From the NCBI GenBank assembly GCA_026692665.1, contig JAPLOF010000063.1:1-64000 (forward strand): a DNA stretch of 64,000 nt. Direction: 5' to 3'. Below, piece after piece: positions 38,698 to 50,216 of this stretch (position 1 is its first letter; every line of letters starts with the position of its first letter). Under the pieces are notes generated by a model that was given only the letters and a program-made list of their open reading frames with translations, did no database searches and was not told where the DNA came from. Both the position numbers and the translations under genes were made by a program. This DNA is from Planctomycetota bacterium (lineage in GTDB: Bacteria > Planctomycetota > UBA1135 > GCA-002686595).

Positions 38698-39627
38698 TCA
38701 GCGCCGAGCCAACTCGTCCGGCAGCTTGAATTCGACGTTCTCGGGGACGCCCTGCATCTCGCGCACGTCCTCGGCGCCGAGCTCCGTGAGGCGCGCCAGC
38801 ACGCGCTGCACTAGGCTCTCCGGTGCCGACGCGCCGGCCGTCACGCCGATGCGCCGCTTGCCCTTCAGCCACGCGGGCTCGATCTCGCGCGCGTCGTCGA
38901 TCAAGAACGACGGCACGCCGCGCCGCCCTCCCAGTTCCGCGAGCCGGTTGCTGTTGCTCGAGTTCTTCGAGCCGATGACGAGCAGGAGGTCGATGCCCTC
39001 GTCGGCGAGGCGCTTCACCGCGTTCTGCCGGTTCTGCGTCGCGTAGCAGATGTCCTTGAGCTCGGGGCCCTGGATCCGCGGGTAGCGCCGCACGAGCGCG
39101 TCGATCACGTCGCGCGTGTCGTCGATCGAGAGCGTCGTCTGCGTGACGTACGCGAGGCGCTCGGGATCGCGCACGACCAGGTTGTCGACCTCGTCGACCG
39201 TCGAGAGCACGTAGACCGGACCCGGGATGCGGCCGCGCGTGCCCTCGACCTCGGGGTGACCGGGGTGACCGATGAGGACGACTTCGTGGCCCTTGCCGGC
39301 GTAGTTCTGCGCTTGGACGTGGACCTTCGTGACGAGCGGGCACGTGGCGTCGATGACGCGCAGGCCGCGTTCGGTCGCGGTGCGCACGACGACGTCGGAC
39401 ACGCCGTGCGCGCTGAAGATCGTCACCGAGCCCGGCGGAACCTCCGTGAGGTCGTCCACGAACTTCACGCCGCGGCCCGAGAGGTCCTCGACGACGTGCC
39501 GGTTGTGCACGATCTCGTGGAGGACGTAGACGGGCGCACCGTGCAGTTCGAGCGCGCGCTCGACGATCTCGATCGCGCGGTCGACGCCGGCACAGAAACC
39601 GCGGGGGTTGGCGAGGCGGACGTCCAT
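38698..39627 (-). CDS. ispH: 4-hydroxy-3-methylbut-2-enyl diphosphate reductase
   Basis: Predicted 309-residue enzyme for the last step of the methylerythritol phosphate isoprenoid pathway. It reduces HMBPP to isopentenyl and dimethylallyl diphosphate with a 4Fe-4S cluster. The three cluster cysteines are all present ([28 protein letters not shown]). Other hallmarks are [20 protein letters not shown] and TQTTLS. The length is standard. I choose the ATG at 39627 because it gives [14 protein letters not shown], matching the family N-terminus. An alternative ATG lies 12 nt upstream. The enzyme needs a ferredoxin- or flavodoxin-type donor, and a 2Fe-2S ferredoxin gene lies upstream on the same strand. 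Confidence 0.96.
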   Translation of the reverse strand: MDVRLANPRGFCAGVDRAIEIVERALELHGAPVYVLHEIVHNRHVVEDLSGRGVKFVDDLTEVPPGSVTIFSAHGVSDVVVRTATERGLRVIDATCPLVTKVHVQAQNYAGKGHEVVLIGHPGHPEVEGTRGRIPGPVYVLSTVDEVDNLVVRDPERLAYVTQTTLSIDDTRDVIDALVRRYPRIQGPELKDICYATQNRQNAVKRLADEGIDLLLVIGSKNSSNSNRLAELGGRRGVPSFLIDDAREIEPAWLKGKRRIGVTAGASAPESLVQRVLARLTELGAEDVREMQGVPENVEFKLPDELARR

Positions 39628-39988
39628 GGCTCGCCCCATTGTGGCGCGGGTGCGAGCCCGCTTCGACGGCGTGTCCCGCGAAACCCGGGGCGAGCCTCTC
39701 GAGCCCGCCTGTGATCGCTGGGCCCGTGCGCCCGCCCCCCGAACGACTGGCCGAATCTTGATTCGGGAGGAAAACGGGCGGTTGAAGACCGCTCGATCCG
39801 AACCGGCTCCTGGCCGGGCATCGCCGGGCGGGGCTGCACTCGGGCGACTGGCGTGCGCCTCCGCCGGTGGTCCTCGAGTCCTCCCGAGTTCGACCGCGTA
39901 CCTTTCGGGGTCGTTCCTGCCACCGTACCGCGCCGCGGACCACACCGGTCTCGATCGTCGAGTGCGGTCCTTCCCGCGCGTGTCGGTC
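39628..39988. other. Non-coding gap upstream of ispH
   Basis: A 361-nt stretch with no gene that I can support. It contains a perfect hairpin CCGAATCTTGATTCGG at 39751-39766 that could end transcription of the ferredoxin gene or act in the ispH leader. I found no recognisable riboswitch or tRNA fold. The ispH promoter should lie here. Confidence 0.5.
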
Positions 39989-40399
39989 CTAGTGGTGGTC
40001 TTCCGCGACCAGGTTCCGATTCCAGGCCGGGATCTCGATCACCACGTCCTTCGTCCCGTTCGGAACCGCCTGGCACGCGAGCCGCGACGTCGGCTTCAGG
40101 CCGCGCGCGTTGTCGAGCTGGTCTTCCTCGTCCTCGCTCGCGCCGGGGATCGTCTCGAAGCCCTGCTTCACGATCACGTGGCACGTCGAGCACGCGCAGA
40201 CGCCGCCGCAGGCATGGTCGATGTCGACGCCGTGCGCGAGCGCGATCTCGAGGATCGAGCCCGGCAGGCCGTCGCGCGAGTAGGGGACCTTGGCCGGGTC
40301 GACCCGCACCGTCACGCCGTTCGGTTCGAACGTGATCGTGTACGGCTTCGTCGGCTTCGGCGCGCCTTGGCTCTTCAGGAAGGGGTTCTGACCGCCCAT
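39989..40399 (-). CDS. 2Fe-2S ferredoxin, adrenodoxin/Isc type
   Basis: Predicted 136-residue ferredoxin. The cluster ligands lie in [12 protein letters not shown] (three Cys with CX5CX2C spacing) and a fourth in RLACQAVP. Upstream, [20 protein letters not shown] is typical of the adrenodoxin-like or Isc-type group. An N-terminal extension ([16 protein letters not shown]) is longer than in most members. It lies just downstream of the helicase gene on the same strand (15 nt). It may donate electrons to IspH, encoded 360 nt further on, but this is inference. Other clients are possible. Confidence 0.9.
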   Translation of the reverse strand: MGGQNPFLKSQGAPKPTKPYTITFEPNGVTVRVDPAKVPYSRDGLPGSILEIALAHGVDIDHACGGVCACSTCHVIVKQGFETIPGASEDEEDQLDNARGLKPTSRLACQAVPNGTKDVVIEIPAWNRNLVAEDHH

Positions 40400-40414
40400 G
40401 GTCTCGTCCTCGGC

Positions 40415-43084
40415 CTAGCGTTCGGGGCGCGGTTCGCGATGACGCGATTGGATCGGCCGGACTTCGCCGGCATCGACCTCCGAAGCACTGGCACGGCGGC
40501 GCGGAGCGGCCGGACGCGGCGCGATCGGACGGGGAGCCTCGGGCTGACGCGCGCGCGCGGCCGACGGTTCCCGCGGAGCGGCTTCCGAACGCGGGGCGTG
40601 CTCGCTGCGCCGCGGCGCCGGAGAGCGCGGTGCGGCATCCCGGCGCGGACGGGAATCCTCGCGGAGTTCGTTCTCCACGGGCCGTGCAGCGGGACCCCTC
40701 TGCGCCGTGGAACCGCGCGGAGCGTGCGTGCTGCGCGACGCCCTCACGGGGCCGTCCTCGTCCCGGCCGCGTGCGTGGCTCGCGCGCGGCGCAGTCTCCT
40801 CGCGCCGCGGCTCGCGAGCTCGCGGCGCCTCGTCGCCGTGGCGCGCGCCCGTGGGCGGACGGCCCGCGGCGGCGCGCGGAGCCGTGCCCTCGTTCGAAGT
40901 CGCACGCGCGGCCGGGCGGCTCGCGCCGCGACCCGAGTCCGGTCCGCGCGGACGGAAGTCGTTCTCGGGAGCGATCGCATCGGGCGCGAAGAACGCTTCC
41001 CGCGCCGGACGCGCGTCCGCGCGGGCGTGGCGTTCCGTGTGCTCCTCGCGTGTGCGCGGGTTGGCCGGAGCCGGCCCGTCGGAGGTGCGTCGGGGAGTTC
41101 GGGATCGACCGGCTTCGTCGCGCGGTGTCGCGGCGCGCGGCCCTTCGCGCGGCGGCGTACCCTGGCGCGCGGATCCCGCGCGCGGAGTGTCCTCGCGGCG
41201 CGCGCGCTCCTCGCGCGGCGGAGCTTCGTCGTCCGTCGGCCAGCGCGGGGACTCCGGCCGCTGGCGCAGCGGCCGATCGCGGCGATCGACCGGGTCGTCA
41301 GGGCGCGGCTCGGCCTGGCGCATCGGATCGCGCGCGAGCGGAGCACCGGGGCGCGCGGGCGAGTGCTCGTCCCGCGGCCAGGAACGTTCGGCACGGCCGC
41401 CGTTCTCACGCGGCTCGGCCGCGCGTGCTTCGTCGGCCTGCGGACGCGGTCGGCCGTGGCCCGCGGTCGAGCGCGCGGCGGGGGCGCTCTCGTCTCGAGC
41501 CCGCAGCGGACGTTCGTCGCGTCGCGGGCGTGCCGTCGGAGCTGCGGTCGGATGGTCGTCACGTCGCGGACGGACTTCGCGCGGGCCGTCCTCGCGAGCG
41601 CGGGTTTCGCGCGGCGGCGCCTCGCGGCGCGGCCGCTCCTCGCGCGCCGGGCGGGCCGAACGCGCACGATCCTCGCGAGCGGGACCCGTGTCGCGCGCCG
41701 GCCGCTCTTCCGTGACCGGCCGTTCCTCGCCCACCGGGACCTCGTCGCGCCGCGGACGAGGACGCTCGCCGCGCAGCGGCGGATCGACCTCGGGGATCTT
41801 CCACGTGGCTTCGCGCTCGATCTGCGTCCACTTGCGACGGTCGATGCCGCCGACGAGCGTGATCGCGCGGCCCTTGCGGCCGGCGCGGCCCGTGCGGCCG
41901 ATCCGGTGCGTGTAGTCGGTGATGTCGTGCGGCGAGCCGTAGTTCACGACCGTCGACACGTGCTTCACGTCGAGCCCGCGCGACGCGACGTCGGTCGCGA
42001 TGAGCGCCTTGACCTCGCCCGTGCGGAACGCGGCCATCACGCGGAAACGCGCGGCCTGGTCGTATCCGCCGTGCAGCGCCTTGATCGAGAACGGCATGCG
42101 CTCGAGCCGGCGGATCAGCTTGTCGACGTCGGTCCGGCGCGGGCAGAACACGAGGAACGTGTCCTCGGGATCGCTGTTCTCGATCAGGCGCATCAGCGCC
42201 AGCGTGCGGTCCTCGTCGTCGAGGAAGATCACGCTCTGCTCGATGTTGTCGACGGTCTTCAGTCCGGCGGCGGTCGCGACCTCGGCCGGATCGCGCGTGT
42301 TCTCGCGGGCGAGCTTCAGGAGCTCGATCGGGAACGTCGCCGAGAACAGCAGCGTCTGACGCTCCTCGGGCGTGTAGGAGAGGATCTCCTTCACGTCGTC
42401 GATGAAGCCGAACTCGAACATCACGTCCGCCTCGTCGAGGATCGCGAACTCCGTCCAGGGGAAGGACAGGAACTTCTGCTTGTAGAGGTCGAGGATGCGG
42501 CCGGGCGTGCCCACGACGACCTGCGCGCCGCGCTTGAGCGCCTTGACTTGCGGCTCGAGCGGCTCGCCGCCGACGACGAGCGCGACCTCGATGCCGCGCG
42601 GCTTGCCCAGCTCGAAGAGGACCTTTTGGACCTGCTCGGCGAGCTCGCGCGTCGGGCACATGACGAGGCCCAGGACCGACGCGCGCGCGGGATCGATCTT
42701 CGCCATCATCGGCGCGCCGAACGCGAGCGTCTTGCCCGTGCCGGTCTCGGCCTTGGCGATGACGTCCTTGCCCGCGAGCACCGGACCGATCGCGAGGCGT
42801 TGGATGGGCGAGGGGACGGTGATGCCCATCGCCTCGATCGCGCCCTGGATCTCTGCACCCAGCTCCCAGTGGTGGAAGGTGGTGATGTCGGGCGGCGTGA
42901 GGGTGGGGTCGAGGGGCCGGATGGGGTCGGAAGAGGTCGTCGGCGCGCCGGAGGGCGCAGCTGCGGGGCGTCGTCCGCGGGAAGGCCCGCGGCGGCCGCC
43001 TTGGAAGGCTTTGGTCAACTTGGAATCACGTTTCGGCTGGATGGAATGGAACCTCAGTAGGATACGCCCCAAGCCCAATCGCAC
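40415..43084 (-). CDS. DEAD-box RNA helicase with very long basic low-complexity tail
   Basis: Predicted 889-residue ATP-dependent RNA helicase. The core (about 70-440) has every motif: PSPIQ (Q motif), AETGTGKT, PTRELAEQ, TPGR, DEAD, SAT, FCPRR, ATDVASRGLDV and HRIGRTGRAG. The remaining 440 or so residues are a disordered tail made almost entirely of Arg, Pro, Glu, Asp, Ala and Gly (units such as RPARE, RPRRDE, PREERAR), with no hydrophobic core. Long tails of this kind occur in cold-shock and ribosome-assembly helicases, but this one is unusually long. No ATG fits, and a GTG at 43084 is the first usable start, so the N-terminus is uncertain. The exonuclease III gene is divergent. Confidence 0.88.
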   Translation of the reverse strand: MRLGLGRILLRFHSIQPKRDSKLTKAFQGGRRGPSRGRRPAAAPSGAPTTSSDPIRPLDPTLTPPDITTFHHWELGAEIQGAIEAMGITVPSPIQRLAIGPVLAGKDVIAKAETGTGKTLAFGAPMMAKIDPARASVLGLVMCPTRELAEQVQKVLFELGKPRGIEVALVVGGEPLEPQVKALKRGAQVVVGTPGRILDLYKQKFLSFPWTEFAILDEADVMFEFGFIDDVKEILSYTPEERQTLLFSATFPIELLKLARENTRDPAEVATAAGLKTVDNIEQSVIFLDDEDRTLALMRLIENSDPEDTFLVFCPRRTDVDKLIRRLERMPFSIKALHGGYDQAARFRVMAAFRTGEVKALIATDVASRGLDVKHVSTVVNYGSPHDITDYTHRIGRTGRAGRKGRAITLVGGIDRRKWTQIEREATWKIPEVDPPLRGERPRPRRDEVPVGEERPVTEERPARDTGPAREDRARSARPAREERPRREAPPRETRAREDGPREVRPRRDDHPTAAPTARPRRDERPLRARDESAPAARSTAGHGRPRPQADEARAAEPRENGGRAERSWPRDEHSPARPGAPLARDPMRQAEPRPDDPVDRRDRPLRQRPESPRWPTDDEAPPREERARREDTPRAGSARQGTPPREGPRAATPRDEAGRSRTPRRTSDGPAPANPRTREEHTERHARADARPAREAFFAPDAIAPENDFRPRGPDSGRGASRPAARATSNEGTAPRAAAGRPPTGARHGDEAPRAREPRREETAPRASHARGRDEDGPVRASRSTHAPRGSTAQRGPAARPVENELREDSRPRRDAAPRSPAPRRSEHAPRSEAAPREPSAARARQPEAPRPIAPRPAAPRRRASASEVDAGEVRPIQSRHREPRPER

Positions 43085-43107
43085 AAGTCGAGGCCCCCCG
43101 AACCCGC

Positions 43108-43872
43108 ATGCGCATCGTCACCTGGAACGTGAATTCCGTCCGCGCGCGCCTGCCGCGCCTCCTGGAGTTCCTGGAGCGGACCCGGCCCGACGTCGTCTGC
43201 CTCCAGGAGACGAAATGCGTCGACGAGGCCTTCCCGCTGGAGCCCCTCGAGGACGCGGGCTGGTCCGCGGCCACCTACGGGCAGAAGACCTACAACGGCG
43301 TCGCGATCCTGGCGCGAGGCCGGATCGAGGACGTGGTGCGCGGCATGGACGACGGCGTCGAGGACCCCGAGGCGCGCGTGATCTCGGCCCAGGTCGGCGA
43401 CACCATGATCGTCAACGCCTACGTCGTGAACGGCCAGGAGGTCGGCGCCGAGCGCTACCACTACAAGCTGGGCTGGCTCCTGCGCCTGCGCGACTTCGCG
43501 GCGCGGAGGTGCCCCCTGGGCGAGAAGGGCGTCGTGTGCGGCGACTTCAACGTCACCTTCGACGACCGCGACGTGCACGATCCCGCGGCGTGGCACGAGA
43601 AGATCCTGTGCAGCACGCCGGAGCGCCGCGCCCTGGCGGGGCTGACGGGGATCGGCCTCAAGGACGCCTTCCGCAAGTTCCACGAGGAGGGCGGTCACTA
43701 CACGTGGTGGGATTTCCGCACGAAGGGCTATCAGCGAAAAGCCGGGCTGCGCATCGACCACCTGCTCGTGACACCGCCGGCGTACGAGTCGCTCGCGTCC
43801 TGCACGATCGACCTCGCCGCGCGCGAGGGCCCGGGGCCGAGCGATCACGCGCCCGTCGTGGCCGAGATCTGA
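43108..43872 (+). CDS. xth: Exodeoxyribonuclease III
   Basis: Predicted 254-residue AP endonuclease and 3'-5' exonuclease of base-excision repair. Catalytic and metal-binding residues are at the expected places: WNVNS at the N-terminus, QETK, NAYVVNG, VVCGDFN, DAFRKFHEEGGHYTWWDFR, GLRIDHLL and SDHAPVVAE at the C-terminus. The length and start are standard. It is divergent from the helicase gene. Identity to the ExoIII family is clear, although the exact E. coli orthology is not proven here. Confidence 0.95.
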   Translation: MRIVTWNVNSVRARLPRLLEFLERTRPDVVCLQETKCVDEAFPLEPLEDAGWSAATYGQKTYNGVAILARGRIEDVVRGMDDGVEDPEARVISAQVGDTMIVNAYVVNGQEVGAERYHYKLGWLLRLRDFAARRCPLGEKGVVCGDFNVTFDDRDVHDPAAWHEKILCSTPERRALAGLTGIGLKDAFRKFHEEGGHYTWWDFRTKGYQRKAGLRIDHLLVTPPAYESLASCTIDLAAREGPGPSDHAPVVAEI

Positions 43873-43880
43873 GCTCCTGC

Positions 43881-43898
43881 CGCGCCGCCTCCGGCGCG
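43881..43898 (+). terminator. GC hairpin after exonuclease III gene
   Basis: CGCGCC pairs with GGCGCG around a 6-nt loop, 9 nt after the xth stop. No T-run follows, so it is at most a weak or factor-dependent terminator. The rest of the gap to 44094 shows no gene. Confidence 0.35.
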
Positions 43899-44094
43899 CT
43901 GCGGCCGACCCTTCGGGGGACGAACCTTCGCGGTGGGATCACGCCCACATCCTCCGCCAGCGCGGGCGGTCGGCTTTCCGAGCCGGCGCGGCTCGGGCCC
44001 CGCTCGACTCGAGGCCGCGCGCCGCAGCACGCGGAGTTCGCTTCCGGTGTGCGTCTCCGCGGCACCGTGTCGAGCCGCTAGTCTGTGCGCCATC

Positions 44095-47337
<3,243 letters not shown>

Positions 47338-47356
47338 TCCAGCTCGGCCTCGGAGT

Positions 47357-48670
47357 TCAGCGCAGCACGTACGGACGGCCCACGCGGGCGCGGGGTGTGC
47401 CCGCAGCCCGAGCCGGCTCGTCCACCCGCCACTCGAAGCCGCCCCGGTCGGTGAAGTAGAGGAACGGTCGCGCGCCGTCGTACCAGCCGGCGAGCGCACC
47501 GCCCGTGAGCGACTTCGCCGCCGGGACGTAGCGCGCGAGCAGCCGCTTCGCCGCCGGATCGTTCGGGTCGCGCTCGAGGCGTCCGACGAGTTCCGCGACG
47601 AAGCGCGGGTCGCGGTTGCCGATCCCGAACTCGACGCACGCATCGTCGACGTCGTAGCCCGGACCGGCCGGCACCAGGAACTCGAGGTTCGCGCGGTACC
47701 ACGCCAGGGTGCGCTCGGGTTGCAGCCCCGTCGCGGACCGCACGCGCTCGGGGAATCGGTCGGCGATCGGCGCGTTGGACGTCCCGCTGCGGGCCAGGAC
47801 GCCCAGGTAGTGGGCCGAGACGATCGCGTGGTCCCGAGCCCCGAGGATGCCGCGTCCGTCCCGCGCCACGACGAGCGGTTCGACGCCGTCGAACTGGTCC
47901 ATGTAAGCGATCGCGTTCACGAGCACGTCGCGGCCACTCTGCGTCAGGTGCGACGGAGACTCGTGGAACCCCCACAGGAAACGGTTGGCCTGCCGGCCGA
48001 TCGCCATGGCCATCGGCCCCTTCGAGTTCGAGCCGCTGGAGATCCACTCGCAGTCGGGCGAATCCTCGAACCCGTAGCCGTCGCAGACGAGCCCGGGCCG
48101 CACGCGCCCGCCCGGAGTGCTCGCCGGCTGCTGCACGAGCCAGGCGCGCGTCTCGCCGGCCTCGATCGACGGGGGATACACCGCGTGGTTCGCGGAGACC
48201 GTCGCCGTCACGAACTCGAGCTCCACGTGCCGTGGTCCCTGGAAGATCGGGTGTTCGAGGCGCATCCCGTGCGCCTCCGTGCCGAGGCAGATTCACAAGC
48301 CGCGGAGCTTCGTCTTCCGATCCATCTCGCCGCCGATCCCGCCGACCATCACGATGGGCGTCGGAATCGGCTCGGACAGGGAGTAGCCGAGTGCTCCCGC
48401 CCCGAGGTCGAGGACGTCGGGCGCATCCAGGTCGGCATAGCGCCACGACCAGTCCGCCACCACGACGTCGTAGCCGTGCGCCGAGCGCGCGGTCAGATCG
48501 CGCAGGGAGACGGCGTCGACCGTCGCGAAGTTCGCGCGCAGGAACGCGAGCCAGTCGATCTCGCGCTCGGTTCCGGGTGCTCCGGCGTAGAGGACCGCGA
48601 GCGGCAGGCGGGTGTCGGTCGCGGCGGGCGCTTGGACGATGGACAGGGCGAGCAGCAGGGTGCAGAGCAT
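47357..48670 (-). CDS. Secreted protein of unknown function; candidate selenoprotein with in-frame TGA (UxC motif)
   Basis: The reading frame runs from an ATG at 48670 to a stop at 47357, broken only by one TGA at 48293-48295 (codon 126). The upstream 125 codons have a signal peptide (MLCTLLLALSIVQAPA) and a domain start LPLAVLYAGAPGTEREIDWL. Downstream, in the same frame, comes a 311-codon stretch with no break. Around the TGA the protein reads KLRGL-U-ICLGTEAHG, which would be a selenocysteine two residues before a Cys. A perfect 8-bp hairpin follows at a SECIS-like distance. The protein weakly resembles ThuA/class-I-amidotransferase folds (late ANRFLWGFHESP). Without recoding it would be two fragments, the second starting at 48265 without a signal peptide. 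It follows the membrane-protein gene by 16 nt. Confidence 0.65.
48257..48277 (-). promoter_or_regulatory. Candidate bacterial SECIS hairpin (secreted UxC protein)
   Basis: On the minus strand GAGGCGCA pairs perfectly with TGCGCCTC around the 5-nt loop CGGGA. The loop begins after 23 nt counted from the TGA, and its second base is G. Known bacterial SECIS elements lie just downstream of the UGA with a short stem, a small loop and a G in the first two loop positions. This hairpin fits, but its stem also encodes amino acids, so chance cannot be excluded. Confidence 0.5.
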
Positions 48671-48686
48671 CCCCCGATGCTACCCG

Positions 48687-49469
48687 TCATTTCCGGAGCG
48701 CGTCCCTCGTCGCCCGATAGGCGAGGAACACGACGACCGCGAACACGAGAACGGCCGCGACGCTGACCCATGGGTTCTTCAGCATCGCCTCGGCCTGGCT
48801 GCCGAGCGCGGCCGCGAGCGCGGCGAACGTCACGGACACGAGCGCTCCACCCAGGACGACGGCCCAGAGTCCCTGTCCACGACGCAATCCCAGCAACTGG
48901 CCCACGAAAGTCCCGCCGATCGAACCCGACGCGGGGAGCGGCAGGTAGACGAACAGCACGACGCCCCAGAAGGCCATGCGCCGCAGGCGTGGATACTGGG
49001 CCAGGACCTCCTCGGCGCTGTCGTGGCCTTTCCGCAGCGTCGGGCCGACCCACGGCACGCGTCCCAGGGGGCCCAGCCCGATCGCCAGCGTCGCCGCGAC
49101 CGCCAGGTCGGTCGCGATGGCGAGCACGCACAGCGGCCACGGGCCGAGCGGCGACGCCGAGGCGACCCCGCTGAAGATCACGTACTTCCCGGGCAGGGAC
49201 GCGAGACCGAGCATCTGCAGCCAGATCCACCGCCCGTTCTCGGGGTGCTCGACCAGGATCCACGCCGTCGCGCCGCCGAACAGGAGGACCGACGACAGGA
49301 TCCAGGTCCAGAGCAGCGCGCGCGTCTCGCTCGCGGACGGCTCGTGCGCGGCGCGCGGCAGGGGCGTGGAGGCAGCGCTCATCGGGGCGGAAGAGTCTGC
49401 CGTCCCGTCACCGGCCGTCCCAGGGGGTCGTGACGCTTCCGAGCCCGGGGCGCGCGTGGTCGTGCTCAC
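48687..49469 (-). CDS. Small multidrug export-like (DedA/VTT-type) membrane protein
   Basis: Predicted 260-residue integral membrane protein with about five hydrophobic helices: WTWILSSVLLFGGATAWIL, then helices around PLCVLAIATDLAVAATLAIG, FWGVVLFVYLPLPASGSIGG, VLGGALVSVTFAALAAALG and VSVAAVLVFAVVVFLAY. The motif YLPLPASGSIGGTFVGQLLGL matches the putative small multidrug export family (PF06695) as I recall it. The start is a GTG at 49469 overlapping the stop of the PuuD-like gene as GTGA. A later ATG at 49382 would shorten a soluble N-terminal tail. The actual transport substrate is unknown. Confidence 0.75.
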   Translation of the reverse strand: MSTTTRAPGSEASRPPGTAGDGTADSSAPMSAASTPLPRAAHEPSASETRALLWTWILSSVLLFGGATAWILVEHPENGRWIWLQMLGLASLPGKYVIFSGVASASPLGPWPLCVLAIATDLAVAATLAIGLGPLGRVPWVGPTLRKGHDSAEEVLAQYPRLRRMAFWGVVLFVYLPLPASGSIGGTFVGQLLGLRRGQGLWAVVLGGALVSVTFAALAAALGSQAEAMLKNPWVSVAAVLVFAVVVFLAYRATRDALRK

Positions 49470-50173
49470 GTGCGGTTGCCGCGGCTCGCGTCGACGACCG
49501 CGGCGAAGAGCGCCTGCTGCTCCTTCTGCCGCGCCGCGGTGTGCTCGGGGTGCCACTGCACGGCCCACAAGCGCTCGTGGGTTTCGTGCTCGAGGGCCTC
49601 GATCGAACCGTCCTCGGCCCACGCCACGGCGCGCAGGCCGTCGCCCGGGGCACGCACCGTCTGGTGGTGCCACGACGCCGGAGAACAGGCCGCCGTTCCC
49701 AGCGTCCGCGCCAGCCGTGAGGCGGCATCGATGCGCACGGGGTGGAACTGGTACCGGTCGTCGCCGCGGTGGCGGACCGTGTCCCCGTACTCGTCGGGGA
49801 TGTGCTCGACGAGCGTTCCACCTTGCGCGACGGCCAAGACCTGCATTCCGCGGCAGATGCACAGGGCCGGCACGCGACGCGCCAGGATGGCCCGCAGGAG
49901 CGCGATCTCCGCATCGTCGCGCACGCGGTCGACGCCGTAGATCTCGGGGTGCGCGCGCCCGCCGTAGAGCTCGGGTTCGACGTCGGCGCCACCCGTCAGG
50001 ACGAACCCGTCGCACGCGGCGAGCACGTCCTCGACAGACCCCTCGCCCGGCGGCATCAGGAGCGCCAAGCCTCCGGCACGGCGCACGCAGTCCACGTAGT
50101 CGAAAGTCAGGCGCAGCTTGCCGTCGGATGCGTGGCGTCCGCCGGTCGTGATGCCGATCCGAGGTCGTTTCAT
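49466..50173 (-). CDS. PuuD-like gamma-glutamyl-gamma-aminobutyrate hydrolase family (class I glutamine amidotransferase)
   Basis: Predicted 235-residue class I glutamine amidotransferase-fold hydrolase of the peptidase C26 group. The catalytic Cys sits in ALCICRGMQVLAVAQGG, and the His/Glu pair in WAVQWHPEHT. Early strands show GITTGG and GFVLTGGADVEPELYGG. PuuD enzymes split gamma-glutamyl-GABA in putrescine breakdown. No other putrescine genes are present, so the substrate here is uncertain. The gene starts 43 nt after the thioredoxin/NHL gene and overlaps the next gene by GTGA, so it sits inside the run. Confidence 0.88.
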   Translation of the reverse strand: MKRPRIGITTGGRHASDGKLRLTFDYVDCVRRAGGLALLMPPGEGSVEDVLAACDGFVLTGGADVEPELYGGRAHPEIYGVDRVRDDAEIALLRAILARRVPALCICRGMQVLAVAQGGTLVEHIPDEYGDTVRHRGDDRYQFHPVRIDAASRLARTLGTAACSPASWHHQTVRAPGDGLRAVAWAEDGSIEALEHETHERLWAVQWHPEHTAARQKEQQALFAAVVDASRGNRT

Positions 50174-50216
50174 GCGCGCGGCACTCTACTCGGCCGCGCG
50201 TGACTGGGCGTGTCCG

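Noticed and set aside
39751-39766. CCGAATCTTGATTCGG hairpin and neighbouring GGTTCGG-like sequence as a tRNA.
   Set aside because: No cloverleaf with acceptor and anticodon stems could be built around it.
37216-43060. Many very long open frames antisense or out of frame to clear genes, for example over ispH, the helicase, and the M64 gene.
   Set aside because: They are expected in 70% GC DNA, have Arg/Ala/Pro/Gly-dominated translations without domains, and overlap well-supported genes completely.
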